A DNA stretch of 7,226 nucleotides from SOIA01 sp050116035 (GCA_050116035.1 JASFPJ010000163.1:1-7226), one strand, 5' to 3'; shown: positions 1 through 6,989, counted from the stretch's first letter. The notes: generated from the sequence alone by a model not told the origin. Numbers and translations are program-made.

Positions 1-648
1 TATTTAAACCAGGTGCAGCTGGGTTTCAGGGGAGGGATGAGGTACGAATACTCTGGACACACTCTCGTTGATGAGTGGATACGAACGAACCTTCATCTGA
101 GGTTCAATGAATTCAGCATGATGAACATCTCCTTCGAGAATGAATTGGAAAGATATGAAGGGATCGATTTTAGCCTGAATAGCTTCAACATTAACGCCGA
201 GACGAACCTCATCAAATGGCTTCCTTTCGGATTTTACATGGGAATGGGAGATAGCATTTTTTATGATCCCGATGATCCCTTCCAGGGATGGAATAACACA
301 TATGTGCTCTATATGACTGCGAAGCCAAACAAGAGACTTCAGGTGTCACTGAGTTTGCGGAAGCAGGTTTTCTGGGAAGAGAGAGGAGGCGAGGAGGTTT
401 ATGACTTCAATGTGCTTCGCACGAGAACCACATACCAGCTTTCCAAGACCCTTTCTCTGCGAGCTATTGTGGATTACAGCCATTTTGACGAGGAGATTTA
501 CGGAAGCTTCCTGGTCAGCTGGATTCTGAGACCTGGCACTGTCTTCTTTTTTGGCGTGGACAATAATCTTTTAAAAGACCAATTCGGTAAATTCGATCAA
601 ACCCATTACAGTGTCTTTCTAAAATTCTCTTACTGGTGGAGAATGTAA
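1..648 (+). CDS. C-terminal part of a DUF5916-like outer-membrane beta-barrel protein (5' truncated)
   Basis: The reading frame is open from the first base (codons for Y-L-N-Q precede the first possible GTG at 13) and ends at TAA 646-648, so the gene begins outside the window; 215 codons are visible. The sequence is a run of alternating polar/aromatic beta-strands (for example LIKWLPFGFYMGMG, LSLRAIVDYSHF, YSVFLKFSYWWRM) with short charged turns, typical of an outer-membrane barrel. The segment SWILRPGTVFFFGVDNN followed by a last strand ending in YWWRM resembles the end of DUF5916 proteins, which carry an N-terminal CBM9-like domain and a C-terminal barrel; that domain is not visible here, so the family call is from memory of the C-terminal pattern. 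Function is unknown; a surface or uptake role is inference. The chain ends in Met rather than the terminal aromatic usual for BAM substrates. Confidence 0.7.
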   Translation, partial: YLNQVQLGFRGGMRYEYSGHTLVDEWIRTNLHLRFNEFSMMNISFENELERYEGIDFSLNSFNINAETNLIKWLPFGFYMGMGDSIFYDPDDPFQGWNNTYVLYMTAKPNKRLQVSLSLRKQVFWEERGGEEVYDFNVLRTRTTYQLSKTLSLRAIVDYSHFDEEIYGSFLVSWILRPGTVFFFGVDNNLLKDQFGKFDQTHYSVFLKFSYWWRM

Positions 649-696
649 TCCATCGTTTTAAGCATCTGTCCTCTTTTTTTCTTTAAATCATTCCAG

Positions 697-724
697 TTTA
701 CTTGTGAGTTGTCTCAAGTATAAT
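697..724 (+). promoter_or_regulatory. Putative sigma70-type promoter of mfd, giving a leaderless or near-leaderless mRNA
   Basis: A perfect TATAAT lies at 719-724, and TTTACT (4 of 6 matches to TTGACA) at 697-702 with a 16-base spacer. Transcription would be expected to start about 7 bases downstream of the -10 box, which is the ATG at 731. No Shine-Dalgarno-like sequence precedes either that ATG or the alternative GTG at 704. A T-rich tract at 671-684 just upstream may end transcription of the barrel gene, but I see no clear stem before it. Confidence 0.4.
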
Positions 725-730
725 AGACGC

Positions 731-3700
731 ATGAGTTTGGATTTTTTACGGGAATCAGAGGAGTTTAAAAAACTTCTCCAGGCCATAAAGCAGGGAGATA
801 AAGGGCTAAAAACCACTGGACTCATAGATTCGGCCAAGGCTTATTTTCTTTCTCTATTGGCCCAGAATTCGAGGAAGAAGATTGTCTTTATCCAGCCGCA
901 TTCTTCATCAATTTCCCGCATGGATGAACAGTGTCGATTTTATTTATCACAGTACTCATCCAACCTGCGCTTGAGTTCTCTTCCCTCTCTGTCTGAAAGC
1001 CCTTACCAGGAATTTTTTCCTCCCCTCGATTCAATCTCATCGAGAATGAGATTTTTTTATGACCTGATCCATCATCTCCCTTCATTGATCGTGACCAATC
1101 TCTTGGGATTGCTCAAGCCTTTTCCTGCGCCTCACAATATTGAGCGTCTTTTCTTGGAGTTAGGAGTCGGAGAGAACGGAGGACGCGACAGAGTCCTGGA
1201 CATGATCGAGGAATTTGGTTATACCCGGGAGGATTTAGTCAATTCCGCCGGCGAATACGCCTGGCGGGGAGGAGTTGTTGATGTTTTTTCTCCCTGGCAT
1301 ATCTGTCCTTATCGCATCGAATTCAGCGGAGATGAAATCGCATCAATCAGAGAATTCGACACATCGACACAGCGATCGATAAAAAAAAATGACCGCCTGC
1401 TGTTTCCCTCATTGAGAGAATTCCCGAGTTCCCCCCACTTCTTCAGGGAATGGGAGGAGCTGGCCCACGCGCGGGGAGGCATGGCGCCATGGAAAGATAC
1501 AAGCGACAAGATATCTCTGATAAAGCAGGGAGATTTGTTCCCCTCCTTTTTTTATCTGTCGCTTCTTCATAAAGAGCACTTTGCGCCCTTCACTCATTAT
1601 CTCAGGAATTATCTCTTCATCATCGATAACTTTGAAGAGACGGAGAAAGAGTGGGAAGAAAACAGTAAAGATTTGCGCGAGCAGTATGCGGAATTGAAAA
1701 AGCAGAAGAAATTTGCTCTTTCTCCAGAGGAGATTTATCCGCCTTCACTCTGGGAGATGATTAAGAAGGAAGCCATCTGTTGGCAAGAACTCTCGGCGAG
1801 AAGAGGAAAGAAAACCTTTTCCTTTGCCTTCCAGTCTGTCCCGCAGTTTAAAAATAAGATTCCCTTTTTCATCCAGCATCTAAAAAAATTGCAAAAAGAA
1901 AGAGAGAGATGCCTCATTTATTTTTCGAGCCTGGATGTTCGCCAAAAATTAGCCAGTCTACTCTCTCAGCACCAAATCAATCATATCGAATCTTCCACTC
2001 CTTTTATCTTCCCCAAAGATGGCGCCCTAGTACTTCTTGTTGGAGATTTAACTCATGGCTTTCGCTATCCAGAAGAAAAGATCAGCGTTTTTTCCGAAAG
2101 AGACATCATTACTGAAGAGAAAGTCATCGTGTCTCGTCCACGAGTCAAACCCTTCTTGTCCCATTTCCAGGACCTCAAAGCCGGAGATTATGTTGTTCAC
2201 ACGGATTACGGAATAGGAATTTTTAAAGGCCTGATCAAGCTGGATATCGATAAAAGCGGCCGGGAGTTCATAGAAATCACCTACAGAGATGAAGACAAGT
2301 TGTTTGTTCCTGTTGAGGACCTCAACTTGGTTCAGAAATATTCGACTCTTGGCTCAAGCAAGCCGCTTCTCAATAAATTAGGGACTCTTTCCTGGGAAAG
2401 AACGAAAACCCGAACGAAGAAAGCTATACTAAAAATGGCCAAGGAGCTTCTGCAGCTTTATGCACAGAGGAAGGCCATTAAGGGATTCAACTACAGTCCC
2501 AGCGGCACCTGGCAGTCTGAATTTGAGAGAACGTTTACGTTCGAGGAAACAGAGGACCAGCTGAAAGCCATTAAAGAGATCATGAATGATATGGAGTCCG
2601 AGCCTCCCATGGATCGTCTTCTCTGCGGAGATGTCGGATACGGGAAAACTGAGGTGGCGATCCGGGCATCATTCAAGGCTGTGATGGATGGAAAGCAAGT
2701 CGCTGTTCTTTGTCCCACCACTGTTCTGGCCAGTCAACATCTGCAGACTTTCAGAGAGCGGATGGTTTTGTTCCCTCTCCGGGTAGAAGGCCTGACCCGC
2801 TTCCAGACAAAAGGCCAACAGAACAAGATAATTGAAGATATTAAAAAGGGGTTGATCGACATTGTCATCGGAACTCATCGTCTTCTCTCCAAGGATGTCC
2901 AATTCCACGATTTAGGTTTACTGATTATCGATGAGGAACAGAGATTTGGGGTCAACCATAAGGAAAAAATTAAAAAGATGAAGACTGATATTGATGTCTT
3001 GACTATGAGCGCGACACCCATCCCCAGAACTTTGAACTTATCTCTCACTGGCATCAGAGATATTAGCCTGATTGAGACTCCTCCGAAAGACAGGCTGGCC
3101 ATCCATACTGTAGTGACTCCTTTTAGCCCTAAACTAATCGCCTCTGCCATTAAAATGGAATTGGCGCGGAAAGGACAGGTGTACTTCATCCATAACAGGA
3201 TAGAGGATATCGATAATGTGGCCAGAATGATCGGGAAATTCGTTCCCCAGGCAAAAGTAACCATCGTTCACGGGAAGACACCGAGTGCGGTCCTCGAGAA
3301 GAGGATGATCGATTTCATCAACCAGAAGACCAATGTTCTTGTTTCCACAACGATTATCGAAAATGGAATAGATATTCCTCTCGTCAACACTCTCATTGTT
3401 GAACGAGCGGACCTCTTCGGGCTGTCACAGCTCTACCAGCTCCGTGGGAGAGTGGGCCGTTCTTCTCGACAGGCAGTGGCCTACTTTCTCGTTCCTCCGT
3501 ATAGTGCGCTCACTCGCCTGGCCAGAGAGCGCCTCAAAGCGCTCCAGGAATTCACAGAACTGGGGTCAGGATTCCGTTTAGCCGCAAAAGATTTAGAAAT
3601 TAGGGGAGCTGGAAATTTTTTGGGTTCTGAGCAACATGGATACATGGAAGCGGTTGGATTTGATTATTACATACATCTTTTAGAGCAGACAATAAAGGAA

Positions 3701-4159
3701 CTCAAGGGGGAAGCGCGAGAAGAGATCAAGAGTGAGATCAACCTTAGAGTGGACATCCGCATCCCGGAGAGCTATCTCCCCCAGATTAACCTGAGACTTA
3801 ACCTGTACAAACGTATCTCTTCTGTTGAGAATTTGGAAGAGATAGAGAAGATCAAGAGAGAGATCAAGGATAGATATGGTCTCCTCCCTAGGAGTGTCCG
3901 GAACCTTCTTCGCTACGGCGTGATAAAATTCCTGGCTCAGAGCATAAAGATCCGCTCCATTGACCGCGTGGGACAAAGAATCGTTGTCAAATTTCTCCCA
4001 ACCTCATCCGCCAATTTAACACGTTTGACCGGGCTCGTTAAAAAATACTCAGGGTCTATCACTCCCCAAGGGGTAATGAGCCTGACCTTGCAGGCTGAAA
4101 AAGAAACTCAAATCATGGATGAAACGACATCCATCTTGAAGGAGTTATCTTTAATGTAA
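731..4159 (+). CDS. mfd: Transcription-repair coupling factor Mfd
   Basis: Mfd is a cytoplasmic SF2 translocase that binds stalled RNA polymerase, pushes it off the DNA and recruits UvrA to the lesion. Numbering from ATG 731 (1142 aa, close to the 1148 of E. coli): a UvrB-like N-terminal module with the signature WRGGVVDVF at 178-186; a CarD-like RNA polymerase interaction domain from about 482 (LKAGDYVVHTDYGIGIFKG); RecG-like helicase lobes with Walker A GDVGYGKT 633-640, DEEQ from 734, SATPIPRT from 760 and QLRGRVGR 903-910; the translocation motif region DLEIRGAGNFLGSEQHG 954-970; and a C-terminal TRCF domain. All helicase motifs are intact, so it should be active. A GTG at 704 would add nine residues. 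I prefer ATG 731 because a TATAAT box sits at 719-724, inside the longer version. Two parvulin genes follow on the same strand. Confidence 0.97.
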   Translation: MSLDFLRESEEFKKLLQAIKQGDKGLKTTGLIDSAKAYFLSLLAQNSRKKIVFIQPHSSSISRMDEQCRFYLSQYSSNLRLSSLPSLSESPYQEFFPPLDSISSRMRFFYDLIHHLPSLIVTNLLGLLKPFPAPHNIERLFLELGVGENGGRDRVLDMIEEFGYTREDLVNSAGEYAWRGGVVDVFSPWHICPYRIEFSGDEIASIREFDTSTQRSIKKNDRLLFPSLREFPSSPHFFREWEELAHARGGMAPWKDTSDKISLIKQGDLFPSFFYLSLLHKEHFAPFTHYLRNYLFIIDNFEETEKEWEENSKDLREQYAELKKQKKFALSPEEIYPPSLWEMIKKEAICWQELSARRGKKTFSFAFQSVPQFKNKIPFFIQHLKKLQKERERCLIYFSSLDVRQKLASLLSQHQINHIESSTPFIFPKDGALVLLVGDLTHGFRYPEEKISVFSERDIITEEKVIVSRPRVKPFLSHFQDLKAGDYVVHTDYGIGIFKGLIKLDIDKSGREFIEITYRDEDKLFVPVEDLNLVQKYSTLGSSKPLLNKLGTLSWERTKTRTKKAILKMAKELLQLYAQRKAIKGFNYSPSGTWQSEFERTFTFEETEDQLKAIKEIMNDMESEPPMDRLLCGDVGYGKTEVAIRASFKAVMDGKQVAVLCPTTVLASQHLQTFRERMVLFPLRVEGLTRFQTKGQQNKIIEDIKKGLIDIVIGTHRLLSKDVQFHDLGLLIIDEEQRFGVNHKEKIKKMKTDIDVLTMSATPIPRTLNLSLTGIRDISLIETPPKDRLAIHTVVTPFSPKLIASAIKMELARKGQVYFIHNRIEDIDNVARMIGKFVPQAKVTIVHGKTPSAVLEKRMIDFINQKTNVLVSTTIIENGIDIPLVNTLIVERADLFGLSQLYQLRGRVGRSSRQAVAYFLVPPYSALTRLARERLKALQEFTELGSGFRLAAKDLEIRGAGNFLGSEQHGYMEAVGFDYYIHLLEQTIKELKGEAREEIKSEINLRVDIRIPESYLPQINLRLNLYKRISSVENLEEIEKIKREIKDRYGLLPRSVRNLLRYGVIKFLAQSIKIRSIDRVGQRIVVKFLPTSSANLTRLTGLVKKYSGSITPQGVMSLTLQAEKETQIMDETTSILKELSLM

Positions 4160-4165
4160 TATAAT
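4136..4165 (+). promoter_or_regulatory. Putative internal promoter for the parvulin gene pair
   Basis: TTGAAG (4136-4141, 4 of 6 matches to TTGACA) and a perfect TATAAT (4160-4165) are separated by 18 bases, straddling the 3' end and stop codon of mfd. The predicted transcript would start near 4172, leaving about 11 bases before ATG 4183. This would let the two folding-factor genes be expressed independently of mfd. The A/T-rich stop region could produce a chance -10 match, so this is only a candidate. Confidence 0.35.
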
Positions 4166-4182
4166 GAACCTGAGTGGATAAG

Positions 4183-5163
4183 ATGATGACTATCATAAGA
4201 GAAAAGAGCAAGTTTTCCTTGATTCTCTTGAGTGCTCTTATTTTGCTTGTCACGAGTTGTGAAGTCCCGGATTCCCAGCAAGGGACCTCAGTTTTCGACC
4301 TCAGTGACACTCAGAGAATGAACAGCTCTGTCCTTGAAATCGAGGGCACGCTCTATTCTAATTCCGACTTTGAAAAATATATTCGTGCGACTCTTGGAGA
4401 TGACCAAGAAGCTTTAACTGTCATCTCTTTGAGCCGCCTCTTCGATAATTTTGTCGAGGAAAAGCTTCTACTGCAGGCTGCGCGAAGAGTGAACATGGTT
4501 TTAACTAAAGGGGAGAAGGATGAATATCTGGAAAAGTTGTCGACTGAATATAAAGCCGAAGAGAGTCAGATTTCAGTGGAAGAAATGGATACAGATATCC
4601 TGTTCGAGAGATTGCTGATAGAGAAGTACACCTACGAGCTCATAAGGACGACTGAAGTCACTGATGAAGAGATCAAAGAGTATTATGATTATTATAAGAG
4701 GGATTTTCTACGGCCCGAAAGGGTAAAGGTCAGCCAGATTTTACTTGAAACCGAGAATGAGGCCCTCCTCATCATGGAAAGAGTGAGGAATACTTCCGAA
4801 GAGGAATTCAGGAGGATTGCCCAGGAAGAATCTGTTGGTTTAGAGGCTTTGAAGGGCGGCGAGATGGGTGTGTTTGAGATGGGCCAGCTCCCCTTTGAAA
4901 TGGAAAAAGTGATATTTGCACTCAAGGAGGGAGAATTAAGCCAAATAGTAGAATCTTCTTACGGCTATCATATTTTCAGGGTTGATAAGAGGTACGCCCC
5001 GGTGCTTATTTCCGAAGAGGAGGCTTCCCCGACTATCAGGGGAAAAATTCTCGACCAAAAGGTCAAAAACAGGATTTCCCAGCACATAGAAGAGTTGAAA
5101 AAAAACTTGGACTGGAGTTTTTATCCTTTGAATTTACCCTTTCCCTACCAGAGGATCGATTAA
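4183..5163 (+). CDS. Parvulin-type peptidyl-prolyl isomerase lipoprotein (PpiC/PrsA/SurA-like)
   Basis: A periplasmic lipid-anchored folding factor. The N-terminus is basic, followed by a hydrophobic stretch and the lipobox VTSC; the acylated Cys codon is at 4258-4260 (residue 26 from ATG 4183). Glu rather than Asp follows the Cys, which under the E. coli rule favours the outer membrane. After a low-complexity linker comes a helical SurA-N-like region, then one parvulin domain at nt about 4711-5000, with GGEMGVFEMGQLPFEME and ESSYGYHIFRV matching the family. The second active-site His (YGYH, codon 4969) is kept. The first, in the usual sHIL motif, is Gln (VSQILL, codon 4735), so isomerase activity may be weak or absent. 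The start is uncertain: GTG 4174, ATG 4183 and ATG 4186 are all in frame, and the only SD-like sequence is a weak GAGTGG at 4172-4177. It lies 23 bases after mfd and overlaps the next gene by one base. Confidence 0.88.
   Translation: MMTIIREKSKFSLILLSALILLVTSCEVPDSQQGTSVFDLSDTQRMNSSVLEIEGTLYSNSDFEKYIRATLGDDQEALTVISLSRLFDNFVEEKLLLQAARRVNMVLTKGEKDEYLEKLSTEYKAEESQISVEEMDTDILFERLLIEKYTYELIRTTEVTDEEIKEYYDYYKRDFLRPERVKVSQILLETENEALLIMERVRNTSEEEFRRIAQEESVGLEALKGGEMGVFEMGQLPFEMEKVIFALKEGELSQIVESSYGYHIFRVDKRYAPVLISEEEASPTIRGKILDQKVKNRISQHIEELKKNLDWSFYPLNLPFPYQRID
5150..5155 (+). promoter_or_regulatory. Ribosome binding site of the SurA-like gene, inside the preceding gene
   Basis: AGAGGA lies 7 bases before ATG 5163, within the last codons of the upstream lipoprotein gene. 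The stop and start overlap as TAATG. This supports the ATG 5163 start and suggests translational coupling of the pair. Confidence 0.6.
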
Positions 5164-6152
5164 TGAGAACAGTGAGACTTTTTCTGATCCCTCTCCTGCT
5201 TTTTTCAGCGTTCTTATTGAGCACCAGCCAGGAAGTCATTGAGGAAATCATTGCAATCGTCAACGATGATATCATCACTCGTTCAGAATTCAGGGCCGCG
5301 TATGAAGCAAATTATCAGTTGCTCAGAGCTCAATTTCAGGGTGAAGAATTCAATAGGCAACTGGATTGGATGAAAAAAAATCTCATGGACCAGTTGGTAA
5401 CGGGAATTCTTCTTTTACAAGAAGCCGAAAAGTTGGAGGGTATCAACGTTGATGAACAGATGAGGTTGTATATAGACAATATAAAAAAAGAGAATAACAT
5501 TAATTCGGACGAAGATTTAAAGAAAATTCTGAGGGCGCAGGGAACGAGTTACGATGAATGGATAAAGGTATTGAGAGAAAATATGATGAAGGAGGCTGTT
5601 ATTTTCTCAGAGGTCCAGCGCGGTATTATCATCGATGAGGCAGAAATCGTCAGTTATCACAAGCTCCATCCGGAGGAATTTACAGAACCCCCTGAGTTCA
5701 AACTGAAAGCCATCACTTTGACCTCTGGCTCAGGAAGTGATGAAGGAATAGAAGCGAAAAAACGGGAGATCAGCGGGAAGATTGCGGCCGGAGAGGATTT
5801 TGGGGCTTTAGCCAGCGAGTACTCTGAGGGGCCGGAGAAAGAATCGGGCGGAGATCTGGGGAATTTTAAAAAAGGCGAGTTGGCAAGGGAGTTGGAAGAA
5901 CCGGTCGAGAATTTGAAACAAGGGGAAGTGACCCCTTGGATTCAGTTCAGGAATGGATGGTATTTACTGAAACTGGTGGAGAAGAAAGAGGCGCGCCTGA
6001 AACCTTTTGAGGAAGCCCGGGATGATATAGAAAGGAGGCTTTTGGGTGAAAAGTCACAGGCGAAATTTGAAGAATTCATGAAAGAGCTCAAAGAAAAAAG
6101 CTACATAAAAATCCTCAATCCCAATCCTTTAGATTTTGAAGAAATAAAATAA
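5163..6152 (+). CDS. SurA-like periplasmic chaperone with a degenerate parvulin domain
   Basis: A 329-residue secreted protein. Residues 1 to about 22 form a Sec signal peptide (basic start, leucine-rich core, likely cleavage near STS/QEV). The mature start, EEIIAIVNDDIITRSEF, is the classic opening of the SurA N-terminal domain, which in E. coli SurA binds unfolded outer-membrane proteins. Helical SurA-N sequence follows to about residue 165, then one parvulin-fold domain at about 177-272, recognisable by ESGGDLGNFKKGELARELEE. Both positions that hold active-site His in working parvulins differ: the sHIL segment reads KAITL (183-186 region) and the GyH motif reads GWY (265-267). It is therefore probably a chaperone rather than an isomerase, as for the inactive first parvulin domain of E. 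coli SurA. A full E. coli SurA has two parvulin domains; this has one. A perfect SD precedes the start, and the A-tract of the downstream palindromic element begins in the stop codon. Confidence 0.88.
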   Translation: MRTVRLFLIPLLLFSAFLLSTSQEVIEEIIAIVNDDIITRSEFRAAYEANYQLLRAQFQGEEFNRQLDWMKKNLMDQLVTGILLLQEAEKLEGINVDEQMRLYIDNIKKENNINSDEDLKKILRAQGTSYDEWIKVLRENMMKEAVIFSEVQRGIIIDEAEIVSYHKLHPEEFTEPPEFKLKAITLTSGSGSDEGIEAKKREISGKIAAGEDFGALASEYSEGPEKESGGDLGNFKKGELARELEEPVENLKQGEVTPWIQFRNGWYLLKLVEKKEARLKPFEEARDDIERRLLGEKSQAKFEEFMKELKEKSYIKILNPNPLDFEEIK

Positions 6153-6193
6153 AAAAAAAAGGGACAGGCTACTTTTTTAAAAGAGTTGCCTGT
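6151..6193 (-). terminator. Rho-independent terminator-like hairpin for minus-strand transcription (downstream of the arginine decarboxylase)
   Basis: Read on the minus strand, ACAGGC (6193-6188) pairs with GCCTGT (6169-6164). After one T-T mismatch the stem continues with about five more pairs (6171-6175 with 6186-6182, including one G-T wobble). CCC and then ten T residues follow (6160-6151). The hairpin plus T-tract is a good intrinsic terminator shape. It lies about 240 bases after the decarboxylase stop, within the composite element. Confidence 0.5.
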
Positions 6194-6249
6194 GTTGTTT
6201 ATGCTCACTAATTAGGTAGCACTTTAATTAATGATACTGAGGATAGAAG

Positions 6250-6353
6250 TGTCATTGCGAGCGAAGAGCGGCAATCTCATAAAAAAGATATCCTCATCCC
6301 TATAATAATATAATTTCTCTCTACGGGATTGCCACACTTCGCTCGCAATGACA
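6250..6353. repeat. Inner CATTGCGAGCG inverted repeat (dispersed palindromic repeat family)
   Basis: The left arm, TGTCATTGCGAGCGAAG and onwards (6250-6278), pairs with 6325-6353 across a 46-base AT-rich loop (6279-6324). The three differences between the arms correspond to a T-G wobble (6277/6326) and two mismatches (A6267/A6336 and C6269/A6334), so a long stem is preserved. From memory, repeats with this CATTGCGAGCGAAG...GCAATC core are scattered between genes in many unrelated bacterial genomes. The core here is very close to that consensus. Confidence 0.8.
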
Positions 6354-6430
6354 TCCAAAAAGTGTTACCAAATTACTGAACACGTACACCTGTCCCCTTT
6401 TTTAATGTCTAATGCTAAGCCCTGATTCCA

Positions 6431-6982
6431 TTATGTGATAAAGACGGCAGCGGCAAAGGCTGTAGTCCACAGTCCCTTTTTTCCTTTTGCTGTTTGAGTT
6501 ATATTTCTTGTTCTCACCGTCAATTGATCAGATAATCTATAGAGCTTTTTTTCTTCATCCCAGATTTGGCTGGTGTCGAAGTCCACACCCAGAGTAGTGG
6601 CCAGCATGTAGGCGGCGAGATCTTCTGCATACTGGCCGGCTTCATTCTCATTCTGACCGAAAGCATGATGTTCAGAGAGATAACCGTAGAGCTTCGGGTC
6701 GTTCGAGCGAGCAAGGCCCACGGATGCCGATATCATGCGGTGGGCTTCATCCGTTGCGGATTCACTCATCACCAAAAAGAGGATTTGACCTGGCTTAAGA
6801 TATTTTAATCCTTCCTCTTTATTGATCAGTTTGCAATGTGGGGGGAAAATACTCGAAATCTTCACAAGGTTAAACGGAGCTATTCCTGCAGCTCTCAATG
6901 CTTTCTCAAAGCTGGCCAGTTTTTCCTTGTGTTGCCCTTTTCCTTTTGTCAGGAATGCTCGAGTTGGGATGATTGCACTCAT
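6431..6982 (-). CDS. pdaD: Pyruvoyl-dependent arginine decarboxylase
   Basis: Decarboxylates L-arginine to agmatine, an entry step to putrescine and polyamines, using a pyruvoyl group made by self-cleavage instead of PLP. The 183-residue chain matches the family (M. jannaschii enzyme 165 aa). FNLVKISSIFPP (37-48) contains the cleavage pair Ser43-Ser44; cleavage would give a 43-residue beta chain and an alpha chain starting with the pyruvoyl made from Ser44. Asn38 lines up with Asn47 of M. jannaschii, and Glu104 in GYLSEHHAFG lines up with the catalytic Glu109. Glu26 sits where the archaeal enzyme has Asp35, a conservative change. The C-terminus, GLWTTAFAAAVF, matches the family's conserved small-residue end. 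ATG 6982 is preceded by AGAGAGG at 7-base spacing. It converges on the SurA-like gene and starts 83 bases after the stop of an unidentified upstream gene on the same strand. The protein appears intact and cytoplasmic. Confidence 0.93.
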   Translation of the reverse strand: MSAIIPTRAFLTKGKGQHKEKLASFEKALRAAGIAPFNLVKISSIFPPHCKLINKEEGLKYLKPGQILFLVMSESATDEAHRMISASVGLARSNDPKLYGYLSEHHAFGQNENEAGQYAEDLAAYMLATTLGVDFDTSQIWDEEKKLYRLSDQLTVRTRNITQTAKGKKGLWTTAFAAAVFIT

Positions 6983-6989
6983 AGGATTG

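Larger units (their letters stand above)
6151..6405. repeat. Composite nested palindromic element (MITE- or REP-like) filling the intergenic region
   Basis: Three pairs of inverted arms are nested around one centre. Outer: AAAAAAGGGACAGG (6155-6168) against CCTGTCCCCTTTTTT (6389-6403), identical apart from one extra C. Middle: 6202-6225 against 6359-6382, 20 of 24 positions matching (core TAATTnGGTAnCACTTT). Inner: 6250-6278 against 6325-6353, 26 of 29 matching. The left spacers are longer than the right ones (33 against 6 bases, and 24 against 5), so the two halves have diverged or gained insertions. There is no open reading frame of note, so it is non-autonomous. The outer arm resembles GGGGACAGG ends that I recall next to REP-associated tyrosine transposases; this is memory, not a search. 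With an A-tract on the left and a T-tract on the right, it could also terminate both convergent transcripts. Confidence 0.75.

Noticed and set aside
624..644. ATTCTC/GAGAAT hairpin at the end of the barrel gene as a terminator
   Set aside because: The stem is only 6 bp, lies within the coding sequence, and the T-rich tract at 671-684 is too far away to form an intrinsic terminator with it.
711..728. GTCT...AGAC around the mfd -10 box as an operator
   Set aside because: Four-base arms are expected by chance, and nothing else supports a binding site.
2875..3264. A 129-codon open frame on the minus strand
   Set aside because: It lies wholly inside the conserved helicase region of mfd, antisense to the DEEQ and SAT motifs. 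Its product looks like translated antisense with no recognisable domain and no RBS context.
3680..3976. A 98-codon open frame on the minus strand
   Set aside because: It is antisense to the conserved C-terminal region of mfd, with no independent support.
6151..6405. CRISPR array or riboswitch in the gene-free stretch
   Set aside because: The repeats are inverted and nested rather than direct and evenly spaced, and the stretch is downstream of genes on both strands, so neither a CRISPR array nor a 5' regulatory RNA fits.
6566..6808. An 80-codon open frame on the plus strand
   Set aside because: It is antisense to the arginine decarboxylase, whose family motifs are unmistakable on the other strand.
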